Shown here: positions 25,973-34,483 of the stretch, in pieces
Position numbering within the stretch: position 1 is the stretch's first letter
Layout of the letters: each line of letters opens with the position of its first letter
Source: Thermohalobaculum sp039027855
GTDB lineage: Bacteria > Pseudomonadota > Alphaproteobacteria > Rhodobacterales > Rhodobacteraceae
Direction: 5' to 3'
DNA: 64,000 nt
NCBI GenBank assembly: GCA_039027855.1
Contig: JBCCJI010000005.1
Coordinates: 62,001 to 126,000, forward strand
Program-made: the position numbers and the translations under genes
The notes under the pieces: generated by a model
What the model was told of the DNA's origin: nothing
Seen by the model: only the letters and a program-made list of their open reading frames with translations
Databases searched by the model: none

Positions 25973-26567
25973 GGCGCTTAGGGCTCGATCCGCATCACGC
26001 CCAGGATCCGCTTCCAGTCGGCAACGAAGTGCGGGATGTCCCAGAGATGCGCGCTACCGACTGTGCGGCTCAGACCTGTCGATTCATCGAGGGGCGTAAG
26101 GAGCCAGCAATGGCTGCTGCGACCGTCGCGGCTCCTTAGTGTCGCGCACGGTGCAGAGACGCCGGATCCGCAGTCAGCCGGGGACCCATGGAAGAAACTT
26201 CCACGATCAGAGGGTAGGCTAAGCGTTGGGGGCATCGGCGTATCGAGGTCTCACCTATCGTGGTGCCATGATCCCGATGACGTAGCCTTGTTTCTCATCC
26301 TTTCCCAAGGCCTTCGCCGATCCGGTAAAGCTGCCTCAGAGTGCTCGGGCGACAGCCTTGAAAGCGTCGTTCACCAGCATCTGCTTTTGCCATGCATGAG
26401 CGCACACCGTCGGAGTGCGTTTGGACCGAAAGCTCTGTCCGCAGGAGGCTCTCCCTTCCTGTCGTGCCGTTTTCGTACTGCGCACAAGATGCCACCAGGT
26501 CTACGCATCACGATAGCGCGCCACTGAGCGGGCCCCGTCGGTGGGCGCGTCGATGGGCCCGGTGCCC
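25973..26567. other. Unexplained 595-base region between clpS and puuE-uraD
   Basis: No gene that I can support. A minus-strand frame (85 codons, ending at 25978) closes with HLWDIPHFVADWKRILGVMR, which looks protein-like and could be the tail of a decayed gene, but nothing upstream extends it. A perfect nine-base inverted repeat with a nine-codon mini-ORF sits at 26097-26139. Composition is less GC-rich and less codon-structured than neighbouring genes. Confidence 0.45.
26097..26139 (+). other. Hairpin whose stem contains a ribosome site and the end of a nine-codon ORF
   Basis: TAAGGAGCC (26097-26105) pairs perfectly with GGCTCCTTA (26130-26138). The left arm contains AAGGAG, spaced six bases from an ATG at 26110 that opens the peptide MAAATVAAP and stops at TAG 26137-26139. 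The stem would therefore hide the ribosome site of its own mini-ORF. No plus-strand gene follows within 2 kb, so a leader-peptide role is not supported; it may be an sRNA element or chance. Confidence 0.35.
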
Positions 26568-28010
26568 CTAACGCTGCAGCAAAGCCTCGATGCGGACACG
26601 GGCGATCTTCTCCACCTCGGCACAGGCTGTCGCAAACTCGGCGCTGGCGTCGTTCTCGATGCGAGCCTCGAAAGCCGCAAGGATCTCGGCCTTCGTCTTG
26701 CCCGTCACCGCCATGATGAAGGGGAAGCCGAAGCGGGTGCTGTAGCGCTCATTCAGCTCGGTGAACCGGGCGCGCTCAGCATCGGTCAGAGCGTCGAGCC
26801 CGGCGCCTGCCTGTTCTGCGGCGCTCTCGCTCGTCAGCCGGCGGGCGCTGGCGAGCTTTCCCGCAAGGTCGGGATGCGCGCGGAGAACGCCGAGCCTCGC
26901 ATCGTCGTCCGCCAGCCTGAACTGCAGCGCCAGCGCAGACAGCAGGCCCTCGGCCCTGTCGTTTGCCGCACCCAGCGCCGCCTCATAGGCGCGCTCGGCG
27001 ATCCATGGCGAATGCTCGAACACTCCGCCGAACCGGGCCATAAACGCGTCGCGCGACAGGCGTGAGGGCGCCTCGCCTGCGGGCGGCGGGTGATGGCGGT
27101 GCCAGTGCTCGGCGATGTCGATCCGGCGCGCGAACCAGACACCCTCATGCCCCTGCGCATAGTCGAGAAACCGTGCGAGCGCGGCGGCGCGCCCCGGCCG
27201 ACCGGCCAGACGGCAATGCAGTCCGATGCTCATCATCCGCGGCTGACCGGCGACTCCCTCGGCATAGAGCATGTCGAAGCTGTCGCGCAGATAGGCAAAG
27301 AACTGATCACCCGAGTTGAAGCCCTGCGGCGTCACAAAGCGCATGTCGTTGGCGTCGAGCGTGTAGGGCACGATCAGCTGATGCCCGCCCTCATGCGGCT
27401 GCCAATAGGGCAGCTCATCGGCGTAACTGTCTGCGAGATAGGCGAAACAGCCCATCTGGCCCGCGATGTCGACAGTGTTGATCGAGCAACGTCCGGTATA
27501 CCAGCCGCGTGGTGGCGTGCCAGTCACGGCGCTGTGCAGGCGGATGGTCTCGACCATCTCGGCGCGCTCGGCCTCGGGCGTGTAGTCCTTGTATTCGACC
27601 CACTTCATCGCGTGGCTGGCGATCTCCCAATCGGCCTCGACCATCGCGGCGACCTGGGCGGGCGCCCGGGCCAGTGCGGTGGCGACGCCGAACACCGTCA
27701 CCGGCACACCGGCCGCGGTCAGGATGCGGTGGAGCCGCCAGAACCCCGCGCGCGCGCCGTACTCGTAGATCGTCTCCATGTTCCAGTGACGCTGTCCCGG
27801 CCAAGGTGCTGCGCCGACGATCTCAGACAGGAAGGCCTCGGACGCGGGATCACCGTGGAGCAGGCAGTTCTCGCCACCTTCCTCGTAATTGACGACGATT
27901 TGTACCGCGATCCGCGCATCGCCCGGCCAGCGGGGATCGGGCGGTGTTGCGCCATAGCCGTGCATGTCGCGGGGATAGGGCATGGACCGCTCCGTGGTAG
28001 GATCCGTCAT
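26568..28010 (-). CDS. puuE-uraD: Fused allantoinase PuuE / OHCU decarboxylase UraD
   Basis: Bifunctional ureide enzyme of 480 residues. Residues 1-310 are a polysaccharide-deacetylase-like allantoinase (PuuE), which opens allantoin to allantoate: see NYEEGGENCLLHGD, WEIASHAMKWVEY and GWYTGRCSINTVDIAG. Residues about 315-480 are UraD, which decarboxylates OHCU to (S)-allantoin: FMARFGGVFEHSPWIAERAY, LRAHPDLAGKLA with the conserved His-Pro-Asp, and FGFPFIMAVTGKTK. The fusion order is reversed relative to pathway order. The gene is divergent from uraH, whose product feeds it. Confidence 0.93.
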   Translation of the reverse strand: MTDPTTERSMPYPRDMHGYGATPPDPRWPGDARIAVQIVVNYEEGGENCLLHGDPASEAFLSEIVGAAPWPGQRHWNMETIYEYGARAGFWRLHRILTAAGVPVTVFGVATALARAPAQVAAMVEADWEIASHAMKWVEYKDYTPEAERAEMVETIRLHSAVTGTPPRGWYTGRCSINTVDIAGQMGCFAYLADSYADELPYWQPHEGGHQLIVPYTLDANDMRFVTPQGFNSGDQFFAYLRDSFDMLYAEGVAGQPRMMSIGLHCRLAGRPGRAAALARFLDYAQGHEGVWFARRIDIAEHWHRHHPPPAGEAPSRLSRDAFMARFGGVFEHSPWIAERAYEAALGAANDRAEGLLSALALQFRLADDDARLGVLRAHPDLAGKLASARRLTSESAAEQAGAGLDALTDAERARFTELNERYSTRFGFPFIMAVTGKTKAEILAAFEARIENDASAEFATACAEVEKIARVRIEALLQR

Positions 28011-28063
28011 GGTGCTGCGTCACCCTGCCGAGGTGTGCGACGACCAGATGGCGCAAGAAGGTT

Positions 28064-28092
28064 TTGACAGTGCTCGCAAGGCCTTTGCATTC
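28064..28092 (+). promoter_or_regulatory. Possible promoter of the uraH-xdh purine operon
   Basis: TTGACA at 28064-28069 is a perfect -35 hexamer, about 95 bases before the uraH start. The bases at -10 spacing (GCATTC at 28087-28092) match the consensus poorly. It lies in the 154-base divergent region between puuE-uraD and uraH. Confidence 0.3.
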
Positions 28093-28164
28093 TCAAGGGG
28101 CAAGCAGAGCATTGGTGGGCATTCTGGATGCCATGTTTCGCGCCAGCAGGCGAGCAGAGGTGAA

Positions 28165-28527
28165 ATGAGCGGCAACGGGCGATTGACCACCCATGTGCTG
28201 GATACCGCGCGCGGGCTGCCAGCGGCGGGTCTGGCGATCGATCTCTATCGCCTGGGCGACGTGGGGCGGGCCCATCTGGCGGCCGTGGTCACGAACGTCG
28301 ATGGTCGCACCGACGGCCCTTTGCTCAGCGGCGATGCCATGTTGAGCGGCATCTACGAGCTCGTCTTCCGGGCGGGCGATTACCTGCGCGGGATCGATAT
28401 GGCCCTACCCGCCATGCCCTTCCTCGACACCGTGCCGATCCGCTTCGGCATCGACGACGCCGCGGGGCATTATCACGTGCCGCTGCTGCTCTCGCCCTAT
28501 GGCTACTCGACCTATCGGGGGAGCTGA
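28165..28527 (+). CDS. uraH: 5-Hydroxyisourate hydrolase
   Basis: Hydrolyses 5-hydroxyisourate to OHCU. The 120-residue transthyretin-like protein has all three family signatures: LTTHVLDTARGLPAAGL near the N-terminus, VVTNVDGRTDGPLL in the middle, and the C-terminal YHVPLLLSPYGYSTYRGS ending in the Tyr-Arg-Gly-Ser tetrapeptide that distinguishes HIU hydrolases from transthyretins. AGAGG lies upstream of the ATG at 28165. It opens the plus-strand purine operon; xdhA starts four bases after its stop. Confidence 0.94.
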   Translation: MSGNGRLTTHVLDTARGLPAAGLAIDLYRLGDVGRAHLAAVVTNVDGRTDGPLLSGDAMLSGIYELVFRAGDYLRGIDMALPAMPFLDTVPIRFGIDDAAGHYHVPLLLSPYGYSTYRGS

Positions 28528-28530
28528 GCG

Positions 28531-29997
28531 GTGGTCGCGATACGGCACAGCATGTCGTTCCTGTTGAATGACGAGACCGTGACGCTGGAGGCGGTCGGGC
28601 CTTCGGACACGCTGCTCGACTACCTCAGACTGCAGGCACGCCTCCGCGGCACTAAGGAGGGCTGCGCCGAGGGTGATTGCGGTGCCTGCACCGTGCTGGT
28701 CGGCAGGCTGTCGGCGCAGGGGCTTGTCTATGAGACGGTGAACGCCTGTATCCGGCTGCTCGCGTCGCTGGATGCCTCTCACGTGGTGACCATCGAGCAT
28801 CTGGCGCGCGGCGGCAGACTGCATGCCGTGCAGCAGGCGATGGTCGACCACCACGGCGCGCAGTGCGGCTTCTGCACGCCGGGCATCGTGATGTCGCTCT
28901 ATGGCCTGTTGCTCGACACGCCCGAACCCGACGACGACGCGATCGAGACTGCGCTGCAGGGCAACCTCTGTCGCTGCACTGGATATGCGCCGATCCTGCG
29001 CGCGGCCCGCGCCGCCGCCGAGGATCGCACCCAGGACGCTGATCCTTTGATCGCCGGGCGCGCGGCCGTGACAGCGCGACTGCAAGCCATGCGCGATGGC
29101 GCTCGGGTGGCGTTGACGCGCGACGGGCAGCGGGCACTCCTGCCGGCCAGTCTAACCGACGCGGTCGATGTGCTGGCCGAGACGCCAGGGGCGACCATCG
29201 TCGCCGGGGCGACGGATGTCGGGCTTTGGGTGACCAAGGAGATGCGCCCGATCTCGCCGACAATCTTCATCGGTCATCTCGACGCGTTGCAAGCCATCGA
29301 GGAGGGCGAGCGCGAAATCACCATCGGCGCCGGCGTCAGCTATGCGGTGATGGCGCGCATCATCGCGGCGCATTTCCCCTTCTTGGCCGAGTATTGGCAG
29401 CGCATCGGCGGGCAGCAGGTGCGCAACATGGGGACCGTCGGCGGCAACGTCGCCAACGGCTCACCCATCGGTGACACGCCGCCGCCGCTGATCGCTCTCG
29501 GCGCCGAGGTCGATCTGTTGAGTGCCGAGGGGCGGCGCAGCCTGCCGCTCGAGGACTTCTTCATCGGTTACGGTCGGCAGGATCGCCGCGCAGGGGAGAT
29601 TGTCGAACGGCTGCGCATCCCGAAGCCTGGCGCGGATGTGATCTGTGCGGCCTACAAGGTATCGAAGCGACGCGATGAGGACATCTCGGCGGTCTGCGGC
29701 GCCTTCCGGTTTAAGGTGGCCGACGGCGTCATCACCGCAGCGCGCATCGCCTATGGTGGCATGGCGGCGACCCCGCGGCGGGCGCGCGCGGTCGAGCGTT
29801 ATCTGATCGGCCAGCGGTGGTGCGAGGCGGCGATGGCCAGGGCAGGCGACGCCGTCGCCGAGGACTTAACGCCGATCACCGATTGGCGCGCCTCGGCCGA
29901 GTACCGGCATAAGATCGCCCGTAACATGTTGCGCCGCGTGTATCTCGAACATGAAGACGCGCGCGCCACTCGTCTGCCTCATCGGGGCGCCGCATGA
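28531..29997 (+). CDS. xdhA: Xanthine dehydrogenase small subunit XdhA
   Basis: Carries the two [2Fe-2S] clusters and FAD of xanthine dehydrogenase, which oxidises hypoxanthine/xanthine to urate in the cytoplasm. The 488-residue protein has the plant-ferredoxin-type cluster (GCAEGDCGACT, Cys 45, 50, 53 and 73), the second cluster (QCGFCTPG and NLCRCTGY), then the FAD domain with ATIVAGATDVGLW and GGQQVRNMGTVGGNVANGSP. The start is a GTG at 28531 right after uraH, with an ATG seven codons in as the alternative. It overlaps xdhB by ATGA. Confidence 0.93.
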   Translation: MVAIRHSMSFLLNDETVTLEAVGPSDTLLDYLRLQARLRGTKEGCAEGDCGACTVLVGRLSAQGLVYETVNACIRLLASLDASHVVTIEHLARGGRLHAVQQAMVDHHGAQCGFCTPGIVMSLYGLLLDTPEPDDDAIETALQGNLCRCTGYAPILRAARAAAEDRTQDADPLIAGRAAVTARLQAMRDGARVALTRDGQRALLPASLTDAVDVLAETPGATIVAGATDVGLWVTKEMRPISPTIFIGHLDALQAIEEGEREITIGAGVSYAVMARIIAAHFPFLAEYWQRIGGQQVRNMGTVGGNVANGSPIGDTPPPLIALGAEVDLLSAEGRRSLPLEDFFIGYGRQDRRAGEIVERLRIPKPGADVICAAYKVSKRRDEDISAVCGAFRFKVADGVITAARIAYGGMAATPRRARAVERYLIGQRWCEAAMARAGDAVAEDLTPITDWRASAEYRHKIARNMLRRVYLEHEDARATRLPHRGAA

Positions 29998-32333
29998 ACC
30001 GCGAGACACCGCAGCCGACCGACGCTCCGGCCATCCCGCTCGGCCGCGCCAGGCGCGCCACGCCCCATGACAGCGCTGAGAAACACGTCACCGGCACGGC
30101 AGTCTATATCGATGACATGGCGGAGCCTGCGGGGACCCTGCATGCCTGCCTCGGCCTCTCGGATCGTGCCCATGCCGAAATCCTGTCGATAGATCTGGAT
30201 GCGGTGGCGACGAGCCCAGGTGTCGTGGGCGTGCTGACGGCTACGGACATCCCCGGCGAGAACGATGTCTCACCGACGGGCAAGCATGACGATCCGGTCT
30301 TTGCCGAGGACCGCGTGCTGTTCCACGGCCAGCCCATGTTCGCCGTGATCGCCGAGACGCGCGAAGCGGCGCGGCGCGCGGTGGCCAAGGCCAAGATCGG
30401 ATATCGCGACCACGATCCGATCACCGACATCGCCGCGGCCGAGGCCGCAGGCGGCGACCTCGTCACCGATCCGCTGACGCTGTCGCGCGGTGATGCGGCG
30501 GCCGCCATCGCTGCCGCGCCCCGGCGTTTGGACGGCACGATGACGATCGGGGGGCAGGACCATTTCTACCTCGAGGGTCACATCGCGCTCGCCATCCCGG
30601 GCGAGGACGACGATGTCACCGTCCACTCCTCCACCCAGCACCCGTCCGAGGTGCAGCACATGGTCGGCCATGTCCTGGGCGTGCCGTCCAATGCCGTGAC
30701 GGTCGAGGTCAGGCGCATGGGCGGGGCGTTCGGCGGCAAGGAGACCCAGTCGAACCTGTTCGCCGCCGTCGCCGCGCTTGCAGCCAAGCGGTGGGGCAGG
30801 GCGGTGAAGATCCGACCCGACCGCGACGACGACATGATCGCCACCGGCAAACGGCATGATTTCCAGGTCAGCTATGCCGTCGGCTATGACGACACCGGGC
30901 GTATCCACGGTGTCGAGGCGACCTATGCCGCGCGCTGCGGCTTCTCGGCCGACCTGTCGGGGCCGGTGACCGACCGCGCGCTGTTCCACGCCGACAATTG
31001 CTACCACTACCCGGCCGTCCGGCTCTCCTCGCGCCCGCTGCGGACCAACACGGTCTCGAACACCGCCTTTCGCGGTTTCGGCGGGCCGCAGGGCATGCTG
31101 GGGGCCGAGCGGATGATCGAAGAGATCGCCTATGCGCTTGGGCGCGACCCGCTGGAGGTGCGCAAGGCCAATTTCTACGCGCCGGGCCGCGATCTGACGC
31201 CCTATCACCAGCGGGTCGAGGACTGCGTGATCGCCCGGATCGTCGCCGAGCTGGAACAAAGCGCCGACTACCAGGCCCGCCGCACGGCCATCATCGAAGC
31301 TAACCGCGAAAGCCGCATCATCCGCCGGGGCATCGCGCTCACCCCGGTGAAGTTCGGCATCTCCTTCACCGCGACCTGGTACAATCAGGCCGGCGCGCTG
31401 GTGCATGTCTATCGCGACGGCTCGATCCACCTGAACCATGGTGGCACCGAGATGGGGCAGGGCCTCAATATCAAGGTGGCGCGGGTGCTGGCAGATGCGT
31501 TCGGTGTGGGGCTCGAGGCGGTGAAGATCACCGCGACCTCGACGGGCAAGGTGCCGAATACCTCGGCCACTGCGGCATCCTCGGGCTCGGATCTTAATGG
31601 CATGGCGGCGGCCGATGCGGCGCGCCAGATCATCGACCGGCTTCGGGCGTTCGCGGTCGAACACTATGGCGTCTCGGCGGATGAAGTCGCCTTCGAGCGG
31701 GGCAAGGTATGGCTCGGCAGTGAGCGCATGGCCTTCGGCGCCTTGATCGACGCGGCCTATCTCGCCCGTGTGCAGCTCTCGGCGGCGGGCTTTTACAAAA
31801 CGCCCGAGATCCACTGGGACCGCGCCGCCGGCAAGGGCAAGCCGTTCTATTACTACGCCTATGGCGCGGCGGTGTCTGAGGTCGCGGTCGACACGCTGAC
31901 TGGCGAATACCAGGTGGAGCGGGTCGATATCCTCCATGATGTCGGCCGGTCGCTGAACCCCGCGATCGATCTCGGCCAGATCGAGGGCGGCTTCGTGCAG
32001 GGCATGGGGTGGCTGACGACCGAGGAGCTGTGGTGGGACGACGAAGGGCGCCTCCGCACCCACGCCCCCAGCACCTACAAGATCCCACTCGCCTCGGACG
32101 TGCCGCGCGATTTTCGGGTGCGCCTCGCCGACTGGTCCGAGAACACGAAGCCCACGATCCGGCGCTCCAAGGCGGTGGGAGAGCCGCCCTTCATGCTCGC
32201 CATCTCGGTGCTGGAGGCGCTGTCCATGGCGGTGGCGAGCGTCTCGGACTACCGCGAATGCCCGCGCCTCGACACGCCCGCAACGCCCGAGCGCGTGTTG
32301 ATGGCCGTGGAGCGGCTGAGGGCGGGCGGATGA
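29994..32333 (+). CDS. xdhB: Xanthine dehydrogenase large (molybdopterin) subunit XdhB
   Basis: Holds the molybdenum cofactor and the substrate site. The 779-residue protein starts with the a/b hammerhead domain (DSAEKHVTGTAVYIDDMAEP), followed by the Moco-binding part with GGAFGGKETQSNLFAA, AFRGFGGPQGMLGAE and HGGTEMGQGLNIKVARVLAD. A Glu in the C-terminal AVGEPPFMLAISVLEAL is the expected catalytic base. Start and stop both overlap neighbours by ATGA, so xdhA, xdhB and xdhC are translationally coupled. Confidence 0.94.
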   Translation: MNRETPQPTDAPAIPLGRARRATPHDSAEKHVTGTAVYIDDMAEPAGTLHACLGLSDRAHAEILSIDLDAVATSPGVVGVLTATDIPGENDVSPTGKHDDPVFAEDRVLFHGQPMFAVIAETREAARRAVAKAKIGYRDHDPITDIAAAEAAGGDLVTDPLTLSRGDAAAAIAAAPRRLDGTMTIGGQDHFYLEGHIALAIPGEDDDVTVHSSTQHPSEVQHMVGHVLGVPSNAVTVEVRRMGGAFGGKETQSNLFAAVAALAAKRWGRAVKIRPDRDDDMIATGKRHDFQVSYAVGYDDTGRIHGVEATYAARCGFSADLSGPVTDRALFHADNCYHYPAVRLSSRPLRTNTVSNTAFRGFGGPQGMLGAERMIEEIAYALGRDPLEVRKANFYAPGRDLTPYHQRVEDCVIARIVAELEQSADYQARRTAIIEANRESRIIRRGIALTPVKFGISFTATWYNQAGALVHVYRDGSIHLNHGGTEMGQGLNIKVARVLADAFGVGLEAVKITATSTGKVPNTSATAASSGSDLNGMAAADAARQIIDRLRAFAVEHYGVSADEVAFERGKVWLGSERMAFGALIDAAYLARVQLSAAGFYKTPEIHWDRAAGKGKPFYYYAYGAAVSEVAVDTLTGEYQVERVDILHDVGRSLNPAIDLGQIEGGFVQGMGWLTTEELWWDDEGRLRTHAPSTYKIPLASDVPRDFRVRLADWSENTKPTIRRSKAVGEPPFMLAISVLEALSMAVASVSDYRECPRLDTPATPERVLMAVERLRAGG

Positions 32334-33193
32334 GGGAGGGCGAGGCACTGCGCGCCCTGATCGAGGGCGCAGACGCCGTGGCGAAGGTCACGGTCGACCG
32401 GGTGGAGGGTTCGGCGCCGCGCGATACTGGCGCCTGGATGCTCGTCACGCCGACCGCTCTTTTTCAGACCATCGGCGGTGGAGCGCTCGAGCACCGCGCC
32501 GTGGCCGCGGCGCGCGCCATGCTGTCGGAGGGGGGCGATCGCCTGTCGCTCGCCATGCCCCTTGGCCCCGAGATCGGCCAGTGCTGCGGCGGGCGTGTCA
32601 CCCTGTCGATCTCTCGGCTGGGCTCGACCGAACGCGCGGCCCTGATCGCCGAACACGGTGCAGCGCTGGCCTCGCGGCCTGCGGTCTTTGTGTTCGGCGC
32701 GGGGCATGTCGGGCTCGCGCTGAGCCGGGCGCTCGCGCTGCTGCCGCTCTGCCCGGTACTGATCGACAGCCGCGAGGCCATGCTGGCCGAGGCACCGGAG
32801 GGGGTCGAGACGATCCTGACACCGCTGCCCGAGGCGGTGGTGCGCGACGCGCCCGCAGGCGCTGCCTTCGTCGTCATGACCCATGACCACGCCACGGATT
32901 TCCTGATCACGCGCGAGGCGCTGGCGCGGGGCGACGCGGCCTATGTCGGGCTGATCGGCTCCCAGACGAAGCGGGGCGCCTTCGCCGGTTGGCTCCGGCG
33001 CGCGGGCGATGGCGATCTCGACACCTCGGCGCTGATCTGCCCGGTGGGCGGTCGGGGTATCGGGGACAAACGGCCCTCCGTCATCGCCAGTTTCGTCGCG
33101 GCCGAGGTGATGGCTCGCCTCTCGCTCGACACCGCGACACGGCATGCCCAACCGTCGGCCACTGGGACGATCCGCCATGCTGTCAGGCGCTGA
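32330..33193 (+). CDS. xdhC: Xanthine dehydrogenase accessory protein XdhC
   Basis: XdhC binds molybdenum cofactor, helps its sulfuration and inserts it into XdhB. The 287-residue protein has an N-terminal XdhC/CoxI region (VEGSAPRDTGAWMLVT, then GGGALEHRAVAAA and PEIGQCCGGRVTL) and a C-terminal Rossmann domain with VFGAGHVGLALSRALALLP and VMTHDHATDFLI. The Cys-Cys-Gly-Gly motif is characteristic. It starts inside the xdhB stop (ATGA). Confidence 0.92.
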   Translation: MREGEALRALIEGADAVAKVTVDRVEGSAPRDTGAWMLVTPTALFQTIGGGALEHRAVAAARAMLSEGGDRLSLAMPLGPEIGQCCGGRVTLSISRLGSTERAALIAEHGAALASRPAVFVFGAGHVGLALSRALALLPLCPVLIDSREAMLAEAPEGVETILTPLPEAVVRDAPAGAAFVVMTHDHATDFLITREALARGDAAYVGLIGSQTKRGAFAGWLRRAGDGDLDTSALICPVGGRGIGDKRPSVIASFVAAEVMARLSLDTATRHAQPSATGTIRHAVRR

Positions 33194-33256
33194 CGGGCTG
33201 TGCCACGCCCGCCTCTGCCGCACGTCGCGGGGCGGCGGCGTGGTGGAGGGGCGCTG

Positions 33257-34483
33257 ATGGAGAGCATGCCATTGGTCTGGGAGTGGGTCAGTTTCGCGAT
33301 GCGCTGGCTACACGTGATCACCGGGATCGCTTGGATCGGATCCTCTTTCTACTTCATCGCCCTGGACCTCGGCCTTGACCGTCGACAGGGCCTGCCCGCT
33401 GGCGTGAATGGTGAGGCCTGGCAGGTCCATGGCGGCGGCTTCTACCACATCCAGAAATACCTCGTGGCCCCGGATGCCCTGCCGGCGCATCTGACCTGGT
33501 TCAAATGGGAGAGCTACGCGACCTGGCTTTCGGGCTTCGCGCTGTTGGTGGTCGTCTATTACGTGGGCGCCGATCTCTACCTGGTTGATCCCAACGTGCT
33601 GGACGTCCCCGCGCGGATGGCCATCGGCATCTCGCTGTTCTCCATTGCGCTTGGCTGGCTGCTCTACGATGCCCTTTGCAAGTCGCGCATCGGCACCGAC
33701 AATACGCGGCTCATGCTGGTGCTCTACGCGATCCTGGTGGTGATGGCCTGGGGCTATACGCAAGTCTTCACCGGGCGGGCGGCGCTGCTGCATCTGGGCG
33801 CCTTCACGGCCACGATCATGTCGGCAAATGTCTTTTTCATCATCATCCCGAACCAGAAGATCGTCGTCGCCGACCTCATGGCCGGGCGCACGCCCGACCC
33901 GAAATACGGTGTGATCGCCAAGCAGCGTTCGACCCATAACAACTATCTGACGCTGCCGGTCCTGTTCCTGATGCTGTCCAATCACTATCCGCTCGCCTTC
34001 GCGACCGAATACAATTGGGTGATCGCCTCGCTCGTCTTCCTGATGGGCGTCACGATCCGGCATTTCTTCAACACGCTGCACGCGACCGGCCAGATGCTGT
34101 GGTGGACATGGGGGGCGACGGCGGCGCTGCTGGTGGCCATCATCGGGCTGTCGACGGTGCCGCGCGCTCTGCCGGACGAGACGGCGGCGCGCCTGACCCC
34201 GCTTGAGGAACGCCTGGCAAGCACCGGGAACTTTGAGGATATCTACATCACCGTCCTCAGCCGGTGTGCCATGTGCCACGCGGCCGAGCCGGCATGGGAG
34301 GGCATCGCGATCGCGCCCAAGGGCGTGCAGTTGGAGACCGAGGCCGAGGTACTGGCCCATGCCCGCGCGATCTATCTGCAATCCGGGCGCAGCATCGCCA
34401 TGCCGCCGGCCAATGTCAGTTACATGGAAGAGGCCGAGCGGCAGGCCATCGTCACCTGGTACGAGAACGCGGTGTCACGATGA
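33257..34483 (+). CDS. puuD: Membrane-bound urate hydroxylase PuuD with C-terminal cytochrome c domain
   Basis: Oxidises urate to 5-hydroxyisourate at the membrane, in place of soluble uricase. The 408-residue protein has about eight transmembrane helices (DUF989 region) and ends with a haem c domain: CAMCH near residue 338 is the CxxCH binding site, and a Met in SIAMPPANVSYM is a likely axial ligand. Electrons therefore probably go to the respiratory chain rather than to oxygen. The start at 33257 gives the usual MESMPLVWEW. It overlaps guaD by ATGA. Confidence 0.92.
   Translation: MESMPLVWEWVSFAMRWLHVITGIAWIGSSFYFIALDLGLDRRQGLPAGVNGEAWQVHGGGFYHIQKYLVAPDALPAHLTWFKWESYATWLSGFALLVVVYYVGADLYLVDPNVLDVPARMAIGISLFSIALGWLLYDALCKSRIGTDNTRLMLVLYAILVVMAWGYTQVFTGRAALLHLGAFTATIMSANVFFIIIPNQKIVVADLMAGRTPDPKYGVIAKQRSTHNNYLTLPVLFLMLSNHYPLAFATEYNWVIASLVFLMGVTIRHFFNTLHATGQMLWWTWGATAALLVAIIGLSTVPRALPDETAARLTPLEERLASTGNFEDIYITVLSRCAMCHAAEPAWEGIAIAPKGVQLETEAEVLAHARAIYLQSGRSIAMPPANVSYMEEAERQAIVTWYENAVSR

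Noticed and set aside
26036..26527. Plus-strand open frame of 163 codons after clpS
   Set aside because: No ribosome site and no protein-like pattern; Ser/Arg/Leu-rich translation looks non-coding.
30270..32348. Minus-strand open frame of 692 codons
   Set aside because: Shadow of xdhB, which has full molybdopterin-subunit motifs. High GC keeps the opposite frame open.
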